A DNA stretch of 18,190 bases from positions 1-18,190 of the forward strand of contig CAKTUP010000024.1 in NCBI GenBank assembly GCA_934621705.1. The letters are read 5' to 3'. This DNA is from an uncultured Petrimonas sp. GTDB lineage: Bacteria; Bacteroidota; Bacteroidia; Bacteroidales; Dysgonomonadaceae. A model generated the notes under the pieces. It had not been told where the DNA came from and made no database searches. It was given only the letters and a program-made list of their open reading frames with translations. Positions 13,085 through 18,190 of the stretch are shown in pieces. Every line of letters begins with the position of its first letter. Position 1 is the first letter of the stretch. The position numbers and the translations under genes are program-made.

Positions 13085-13951
13085 GTGGCAATATTCGGAC
13101 GAAATCATCCATATTATTTAGGTTATGCGCTAAGTGGCGGCGGCGCCAAAGGGTTTGCTCACCTGGGCGCTTTCAAGGTATTTGAAAGTTACGGGCTGAA
13201 ACCCGACGTAATTGCAGGAACCAGCGCCGGTGCGTTAGCGGGAGTTTTTTATGCCGATGGTTTTACTCCCGATGAGATTGGCGAGCTTTTTAAGAAACGT
13301 GAACTTAGGCAGTTTGTTGAACTTTCCATTCCCAAAACCGGATTTTTTAAAAGTACCGGACTCGAAAGATTTTTGAAGCAAAACCTTAGATCCACCACTT
13401 TCGAGCAATTGCAAATACCGTTTAAAGTAATTGCAACTAATTGGGAAAAAGGCAGAACCACCGTTTTTTCAGAAGGGAGTTCGTTAGTTGATGCGGTGGT
13501 GGCCTCTTGTTCGGTTCCAATTGTTTTCACTCCTAAGATCATCGATGATGTGGCGTATGTAGATGGCGGATTGTTGAAGAATTTCCCCGTTTCCGTTATC
13601 AGAGAAGAGTGCAAGTATGTTATAGGAGTTAATGTTTCGCTTATAACGCCGTTGCCCGACAAAACCAATATTAAAACCACAGCTGAACGTACGTTTAAGC
13701 TTATGTCGAATTCCAACACGTTAATGGATAGGAAATTATGTGATGTTTTGGTGGAAGCGCCGGAAATACAAAAGTATTTTATGTTCGACTTACACAATAT
13801 AGATAAAATAAGTGAAATAGGATATGAATGCGCCGCAACAGCGCTTGGAGAAGAGAAGTCACTACACATCGTCAGAAGATGCCATCGGCATTATCAATTG
13901 GAAGAAAAAGTAAGGCAGCGAATTAACAAACTTAAAAAAACAACTTTATGA
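13085..13951 (+). CDS. Patatin-like phospholipase
   Basis: A 288-residue lipid acyl hydrolase of the patatin/RssA type. The oxyanion motif GGGAKGFAHLG is near residues 18-28, the nucleophile elbow GTSAG carries Ser47, and the catalytic partner Asp160 is in VDGG. There is no signal peptide or transmembrane helix, so it is likely a cytosolic or peripheral enzyme, as with RssA-type proteins. The frame is open from 13019, but the extra N-terminal residues (MTFMLCL...) do not fit the family, and a -7 box at 13054 lies inside them. GTG 13085, giving AIFGRNHPYYLGYALSGGG, fits well. The stop overlaps the amylase-family start by 4 nt (ATGA). Substrate and role are unknown. Confidence 0.88.
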   Translation: MAIFGRNHPYYLGYALSGGGAKGFAHLGAFKVFESYGLKPDVIAGTSAGALAGVFYADGFTPDEIGELFKKRELRQFVELSIPKTGFFKSTGLERFLKQNLRSTTFEQLQIPFKVIATNWEKGRTTVFSEGSSLVDAVVASCSVPIVFTPKIIDDVAYVDGGLLKNFPVSVIREECKYVIGVNVSLITPLPDKTNIKTTAERTFKLMSNSNTLMDRKLCDVLVEAPEIQKYFMFDLHNIDKISEIGYECAATALGEEKSLHIVRRCHRHYQLEEKVRQRINKLKKTTL

Positions 13952-15645
13952 ACCCACATAAAATATTCATTTATCAGCTTCTGCCGCGTTTGCTCGGCAA
14001 TACTCAATCCAACAACATTCAAAACGGAACCATTGAAGAGAACGGATGCGGAAAGTTCAACGACATCACCGGTAAGTTTCTCAATCAACTCAAAAAAAAC
14101 GGCTATTCTCACGTTTGGCTCATCGGGGTGCCGGCTCACGCGTCTGCCACCGATTACACCAAATTCGGCATCCCGAAAGAATATCCAGAAATAATAAAAG
14201 GCAATGCCGGCTCACCGTACGCCGTGCGCGATGTTTACGATGTTGACCCGGATCTGGCGATAAACGTAAACGACCGCATGCGTGAATTTGAAGCGGTGGT
14301 TGAGCGCATTCACAATGCCGGAATGCAGGTGATCATCGATTTTGTGCCCAATCACCTGGCGCGGAATTACAAGTCGGCCAACCGCCCGAAAGGGGTGAAA
14401 GAGTTCGGAAGCAACGATGATACTTCGGTTGCTTTTTCGCCCAACAACAACTTTTATTACCTGCCCGGCGAAGAACTGGAAATACAGTTTCCGGTGCGAA
14501 AAATGGCTGATGTATCCTACAAAGAATCGCCCGCAAAAGTTACCGGAAACGACTGTTTTACCAATAAACCCACGCAATACGACTGGTACGAAACGGTGAA
14601 ACTGAACTACGGCATCGACATACAGAACGGAAACGCGAAACATTTTTCCGAAATTCCCGATACGTGGAAAAAGATGAAAGATGTGCTGATGTTCTGGTCG
14701 AAGAAAAATGTGGACGGTTTTCGGGTGGATATGGCCGAAATGGTTCCGCTGGAGTTTTGGCAGTGGGTGATCCCGCAGGTGAAAAATAAGTTCCCCCGCA
14801 TTATTTTCATTGCGGAAATATACAATCCCGACGCGTACCGCTCGTTTCTGGGCGATAATATTTTCGATTACCTGTACGATAAAGTCGGCCTTTACGACGT
14901 GTTGCGCGACGTGGCCTGCGGCTATCGTCCATCGTCCGACATTACTTTCACGTTAAACAACGTAGGCGATATTCAGCACAAAATGCTCAACTTCATCGAA
15001 AACCACGACGAACAGCGCGTTGCATCCGATTATTTCCTGAAAAGCGGCAAAAACGGCGAAGCGGCCATGATCGTTACCGCCTGCGTGAACATAAATCCGG
15101 TGATGGTTTATTTCGGACAGGAACTGGGCGAACCGGGAATGGACGAAGAAGGTTTCAGCGGCAAAAACGGACGTACCACCATTTTCGATTACTGGTCGGT
15201 GGACACCGTAAGGCGCTGGAACAACAACGGAAAATGGAACGACGCCTTGCTGACGAAAGAAGAACAGGAACTGAAAAAATTCTATTCCAAGCTTATAACT
15301 CTGTGCAACAAAGAAAAAGCATTGCGCGAAGGGCAATTTTACGACCTGATGCCCGCCAATTACGATAATATGGAGTTTGACTCCACCCGACAATTCGCAT
15401 TTTTGCGCGGCGCCGAAAAAGAATTAATTCTGGCAGTGGTTAATTTCGATAACAACGATGCCGACGTGGTTATACATATTCCTGACCATGCTTTCGATTT
15501 CTTCGAAATACCACAAACCGAGAGCCTGAAAGCTTTTCCGTTGCTATCGAACAGTAAGTCCTACATCAGTTTTTCCAGAAACAATCCTATCGGGGTGAGT
15601 GTTTCGGCAAATTCGGGCGAGTTGTACAAAATTTCTGCTTTATAA
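13948..15645 (+). CDS. GH13 alpha-amylase family protein (cytoplasmic)
   Basis: A 565-residue glycoside hydrolase of clan GH-H. The four conserved regions are present: VIIDFVPNH, GFRVDMAEM with nucleophile Asp261, FIAEIY with acid/base Glu290, and FIENHDEQR with Asp354. The C-terminal about 90 residues form the usual beta domain. There is no signal peptide, so it acts on intracellular alpha-glucans or oligosaccharides rather than being a Sus-type secreted enzyme. It overlaps the patatin gene by 4 nt and is co-transcribed with it; no metabolic link between the two is evident from sequence. Whether it is an amylase, a maltogenic enzyme or another GH13 subfamily member cannot be decided here. 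Confidence 0.93.
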   Translation: MNPHKIFIYQLLPRLLGNTQSNNIQNGTIEENGCGKFNDITGKFLNQLKKNGYSHVWLIGVPAHASATDYTKFGIPKEYPEIIKGNAGSPYAVRDVYDVDPDLAINVNDRMREFEAVVERIHNAGMQVIIDFVPNHLARNYKSANRPKGVKEFGSNDDTSVAFSPNNNFYYLPGEELEIQFPVRKMADVSYKESPAKVTGNDCFTNKPTQYDWYETVKLNYGIDIQNGNAKHFSEIPDTWKKMKDVLMFWSKKNVDGFRVDMAEMVPLEFWQWVIPQVKNKFPRIIFIAEIYNPDAYRSFLGDNIFDYLYDKVGLYDVLRDVACGYRPSSDITFTLNNVGDIQHKMLNFIENHDEQRVASDYFLKSGKNGEAAMIVTACVNINPVMVYFGQELGEPGMDEEGFSGKNGRTTIFDYWSVDTVRRWNNNGKWNDALLTKEEQELKKFYSKLITLCNKEKALREGQFYDLMPANYDNMEFDSTRQFAFLRGAEKELILAVVNFDNNDADVVIHIPDHAFDFFEIPQTESLKAFPLLSNSKSYISFSRNNPIGVSVSANSGELYKISAL

Positions 15646-15667
15646 AGTTTTATTAGAATATAGTTTG

Positions 15668-15675
15668 TACTTTTG
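15668..15675 (+). promoter_or_regulatory. -7 box TACTTTTG of the prs gene
   Basis: TACTTTTG matches TAnnTTTG, 70 nt before the start codon, leaving an A-rich leader of about 60 nt. The -33 region is weak (TTTT about 16 bp upstream). Confidence 0.6.
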
Positions 15676-15745
15676 TTCATCGAAAAGCTATCAGAAAGAG
15701 AGAATCAACCAAATAATTTACTAATTAAATCACAATCAACAAGTC

Positions 15746-16681
15746 ATGCAAGACAAGCCGTTTAAAATCTTTTCGGGAACAAAATCGCGTTATTTTGCCG
15801 AGAAGGTTTGCAATAGTTTAGGGTGTCCGTTAGGAAACATGATCATCGAGCATTTTGCCGATGGAGAGTTTTCGGTTTCTTACGAAGAATCCATTCGTGG
15901 AAGACAGGTTTTTCTTATCCAGTCCACTTTTCCCAGTTCCGATAATTTGATGGAGCTGCTGCTGATGGTTGATGCCGCGAAGCGCGCGTCAGCGAAGTCC
16001 ATTATCGCAGTTGTCCCTTATTTCGGATGGGCGCGCCAAGACAGGAAAGACAAGCCGCGGGTGAGTATCGGGGCAAAACTCATTGCCGATATGCTCAGTA
16101 CCGCGGGTATCAGCCGATTGATAACCATGGACTTGCATGCCGACCAGATTCAGGGTTTCTTCAATGTGCCGGTGGACCACTTGTATGGATCGGGAGTTTT
16201 TGTGGATTATATGAAAACTTTCAATCAAGACAACCTGGTCATTGCCACGCCCGACGTGGGCGGAACCAAGCGCGCCAGCGCCTATGCCAAGTTTTTGGGT
16301 TGTCCGATGGTGATCTGTTACAAAATCCGGAAAAAAGCCAATGAAATTGCCGATATGCAGATTATTGGGGATGTGACGGATATGGATGTATTGCTTATCG
16401 ACGACATTGTAGATACGGCCGGAACCATGACAAAAGCGGCAGACCTGATGATGAAAAACGGAGCGAAATCGGTGAGAGCTATCGCCAGCCACGCCGTAAT
16501 GTCTGACCCTGCAAGCGATCGCGTTGAAGAGTCTTCTCTCACCGAAATTATTTTTACCGACAGTATTCCTTATACAAAATCGTGCAGTAAAGTGAAGGTG
16601 TTATCGGTTGCCGATATGTTTGCCAACGCCATTATGCGGGTTTGCAACAACGAGTCGATAAGTTCGTTGTACGTAGTGTAA
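15746..16681 (+). CDS. prs: Ribose-phosphate pyrophosphokinase (PRPP synthetase)
   Basis: A 311-residue class I enzyme that makes PRPP from ribose 5-phosphate and ATP for nucleotide, histidine, tryptophan and NAD synthesis. The flexible-loop motif RQDRKDKPR, the Mg/ATP motif TMDLHADQIQGFF, the PPi-loop region ATPDVGGTKRASAYAK, and the ribose-5-phosphate loop IDDIVDTAGT (residues 218-227, Asp219/Asp220) are all intact. The length and N-terminus (KPFKIFSGTKSRYFAEKV) are normal. It stands alone with its own -7 box upstream and a repeat element downstream. Confidence 0.97.
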   Translation: MQDKPFKIFSGTKSRYFAEKVCNSLGCPLGNMIIEHFADGEFSVSYEESIRGRQVFLIQSTFPSSDNLMELLLMVDAAKRASAKSIIAVVPYFGWARQDRKDKPRVSIGAKLIADMLSTAGISRLITMDLHADQIQGFFNVPVDHLYGSGVFVDYMKTFNQDNLVIATPDVGGTKRASAYAKFLGCPMVICYKIRKKANEIADMQIIGDVTDMDVLLIDDIVDTAGTMTKAADLMMKNGAKSVRAIASHAVMSDPASDRVEESSLTEIIFTDSIPYTKSCSKVKVLSVADMFANAIMRVCNNESISSLYVV

Positions 16682-16698
16682 ATGATGGCCTCACCCCC

Positions 16699-16819
16699 AA
16701 CCCCTCTCCACAAGAGAGGGGAGCACGGGCAGCGGTTTATCAAAGTCGATCCGAGGTCTCTCCCTTGTGGGGAGAGATTTAGAGAGGGGGCGAGGAGTAC
16801 CGCAAAGCGGAGAGGGGTT
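16699..16819. repeat. Structured MITE-like repeat (AACCCCTCTCC ends)
   Basis: The ends AACCCCTCTCC (16699-16709) and GGAGAGGGGTT (16809-16819) are exact 11-bp inverted repeats. Inside are two further 8-bp hairpins: CCCCTCTC/GAGAGGGG (16701-16721) and TCTCTCCC/GGGAGAGA (16757-16777). It fills most of the 186-nt gap between prs and the metallophosphoesterase. Similar CCCC-AACCCCTCTCC repeats are dispersed in many bacteria. It has no coding content. Confidence 0.8.
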
Positions 16820-16867
16820 ATGAGAAAAATAACATCTTATAAATAAACTAATTAAAATCCTGAATTA

Positions 16868-17863
16868 GTGAAAAAGACATTTGCTTTCTGTTTAGTTCTA
16901 CTGATTTTTACATCAGTCAATGCTCAGAAACTGAACTTCAACAAAGACGGCTCGTTTAAAATTGTCCAGTTTACCGATGTGCATTACGTGCACGGAAATT
17001 CAAAATCAGACACGGCATTGTTGGCTATTCAGCGGGTGTTGGATGCCGAAAAACCCGATATGGTGATCTTTACCGGCGATATCGTTACCGGAAAACCGGC
17101 AAAAACCGGATGGGATGCGCTTACAAAACTTGTTATCGACCGGAAAATACCGTTTGCCGTTACGCTGGGAAATCACGACGATGAAAACGGCACAACCCGT
17201 CTCGAACTCGAAAAAATCATTACAAGTTACCCCTACAATTGTAATTATTCTACAAGCGGACAGTTAAACGGAGTAATGAATAACGTCATTCCCGTTTACG
17301 GAAGCGAGAAAGATATGCAGGTGAAATCGCTGATTTATTGTTTCGATTCCGGAGCATATTCCACCATAAACGATGTGCCGGGCTACGGTTGGATAACCAC
17401 CGATATTATCGATTGGTACAAAAAGCAAAGCTTACATTTCACCACCCAAAACAATTTTCAGCCGCTGCCGGCGTTGGCGTATTTTCACATTCCGTTGCCG
17501 GAATATCGCTTGGCGTTTAACGACGAAAGTAACAAAAGGGTGGGAGTGCGCAAGGAAGATGAATGCCCGTCGGATTTAAATTCGGGTATGTTTCTCGCGA
17601 TGAAAGAAATGCGTGATGTGATGGGTACGTTTGTCGGACATGACCACGTGAACGATTATATCGTGAATTATTACGACATCGCGTTGACTTACGGACAATT
17701 TACCGGCTGGCGAACTACTTATGTTCCCGAAATGAACGGTTCGAGAATTGTTGTGCTAAAAGAAGGAAAACGCGAGTTTGATACCTGGATCCGTTTACTC
17801 GACGGAAGCGTGAAATACAAAGTAACTTTTCCGGCCGATTTGGCGAATGAAAAGAAAAAGTAG
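16868..17863 (+). CDS. Exported calcineurin-like metallophosphoesterase
   Basis: A 331-residue enzyme with a cleavable signal peptide: a KK start, a hydrophobic core FAFCLVLLIFTSV, and a probable cut after SVNA19. The dimetal motifs are in order: FTDVHYVHG with Asp37 and His39, FTGDIVTG, LGNHD near residue 105, YFHIPLPEY, and the C-terminal GHDHVND. This is the purple-acid-phosphatase-like set of the calcineurin-type superfamily. The start codon is GTG at 16868, since the mature signal sequence begins exactly there. It is a periplasmic or outer-surface phosphatase; the substrate (nucleotide, phosphodiester or lipid head group) is not readable from sequence. Confidence 0.9.
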   Translation: MKKTFAFCLVLLIFTSVNAQKLNFNKDGSFKIVQFTDVHYVHGNSKSDTALLAIQRVLDAEKPDMVIFTGDIVTGKPAKTGWDALTKLVIDRKIPFAVTLGNHDDENGTTRLELEKIITSYPYNCNYSTSGQLNGVMNNVIPVYGSEKDMQVKSLIYCFDSGAYSTINDVPGYGWITTDIIDWYKKQSLHFTTQNNFQPLPALAYFHIPLPEYRLAFNDESNKRVGVRKEDECPSDLNSGMFLAMKEMRDVMGTFVGHDHVNDYIVNYYDIALTYGQFTGWRTTYVPEMNGSRIVVLKEGKREFDTWIRLLDGSVKYKVTFPADLANEKKK

Positions 17864-17924
17864 GTAATTATTCCCCACTTTTAAGTAAGTATCGTCGATT
17901 TTTCAACAATAGAAACAATTTGTG

Positions 17925-17932
17925 TATATTTG
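17925..17932 (+). promoter_or_regulatory. -7 box TATATTTG of the DUF4332 gene
   Basis: TATATTTG matches TAnnTTTG, with TTTC about 20 bp upstream as a possible -33 element. It lies 35 nt before the start codon at 17968. Confidence 0.65.
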
Positions 17933-17967
17933 AAAAACTTATGTTTCACCCCATAAAATAAAAAATT

Positions 17968-18190
17968 ATGTCGTACAAAATTGAAGAAATTGAAGGAATC
18001 AGCACCGTATTCGGTGAAAAACTGAGAAGTGTAGGAATTACCAGCGTAGCCGGATTGCTGGAAAAATGCGCAAGCAAAGCGGGACGTGCCGCCATTGCCA
18101 AAGAAACCGAAATTAATGAGAAATTTATCTTGAAATGGACCAACCATGCCGATCTTTTCAGAATAAAAGGCGTAGGCCCCGAATTCTCAG
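17968..18190 (+). CDS. DUF4332 helix-hairpin-helix protein (partial)
   Basis: The first 74 codons of a gene cut by the right edge, reading MSYKIEEIEGISTVFGEKL and on to a second hairpin at FRIKGVGPEFS. IEGISTVFGEKLRSVGI (residues 8-24) and the GVGP segment are helix-hairpin-helix motifs, and the whole matches the DUF4332 family of small probably nucleic-acid-binding proteins (usually about 130 residues). It is preceded by a clear -7 box. The C-terminus is not in the window. Confidence 0.85.
   Translation, partial: MSYKIEEIEGISTVFGEKLRSVGITSVAGLLEKCASKAGRAAIAKETEINEKFILKWTNHADLFRIKGVGPEFS

Noticed and set aside
13249..13869. A 206-codon open frame on the minus strand
   Set aside because: It is antisense to the patatin gene, whose catalytic motifs are unmistakable.
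1..18190. tRNA, rRNA, prophage or insertion-sequence transposase genes
   Set aside because: No cloverleaf-like sequence, ribosomal signature or transposase motif was found on either strand.

Overview
The window reads as a chromosomal stretch of a Bacteroidales bacterium (phylum Bacteroidota), plausibly near the Dysgonomonadaceae/Porphyromonadaceae, although sequence alone does not fix the genus. The gene order ftsX - DUF3098 - uppP - truB - queA - folK is the arrangement I know from Bacteroidales. Several genes are preceded by the Bacteroidota -7 promoter box TAnnTTTG, two of them with a TTTG element exactly 19 bp upstream. Further markers are a DUF4469 HU-like DNA-binding protein, a membrane-bound MutS-type ATPase and many structured intergenic repeats.

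Layout. 1-3927: end of ftsX, a small membrane protein, undecaprenyl-diphosphate phosphatase, tRNA pseudouridine synthase, the queuosine enzyme QueA and the folate enzyme FolK. 4027-4779: a Phd/YefM-RelE-like toxin-antitoxin cassette with its own promoter and palindromic operator, followed by a second, divergent copy of the folK 3' end. The cassette is therefore flanked by about 105-bp direct repeats of folK (98/105 identical). 4850-5031: a non-coding element of six small hairpins. 5203-6727: a Crp/Fnr-type regulator, then a perfect FNR-like site at a class II distance from a -7 box, then the HU-like protein. 6733-6816: four 15-bp quasi-palindromes at an exact 23-bp period. 6950-9693: a signal peptidase II homologue lacking one catalytic Asp, an overlapping helical protein of unknown function, and the MutS-like ATPase. 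9791-9949: a short, probably truncated gene. 10206-11850: a membrane protein and ABC ATPase pair, convergent with a pirin (11863-12702, minus strand) across a shared hairpin. 13085-15645: a patatin-like phospholipase and a cytoplasmic GH13 amylase-family enzyme, overlapping by 4 nt. 15746-16681: PRPP synthetase. 16868-17863: an exported metallophosphoesterase. 17968-end: a helix-hairpin-helix DUF4332 protein cut by the window edge.

Most genes are housekeeping. The less ordinary content is in the spaces between them: the folK/toxin-antitoxin duplication, an 18-bp perfect inverted repeat inside folK, the 23-bp-period array, the regulator/FNR-box/HU-protein arrangement, and several dispersed repeat families, some of which directly abut start codons. 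I do not see a clear new defence or biosynthetic system. The best candidates for something undescribed are the 882-bp folK-flanked cassette and the 6733-6816 array.
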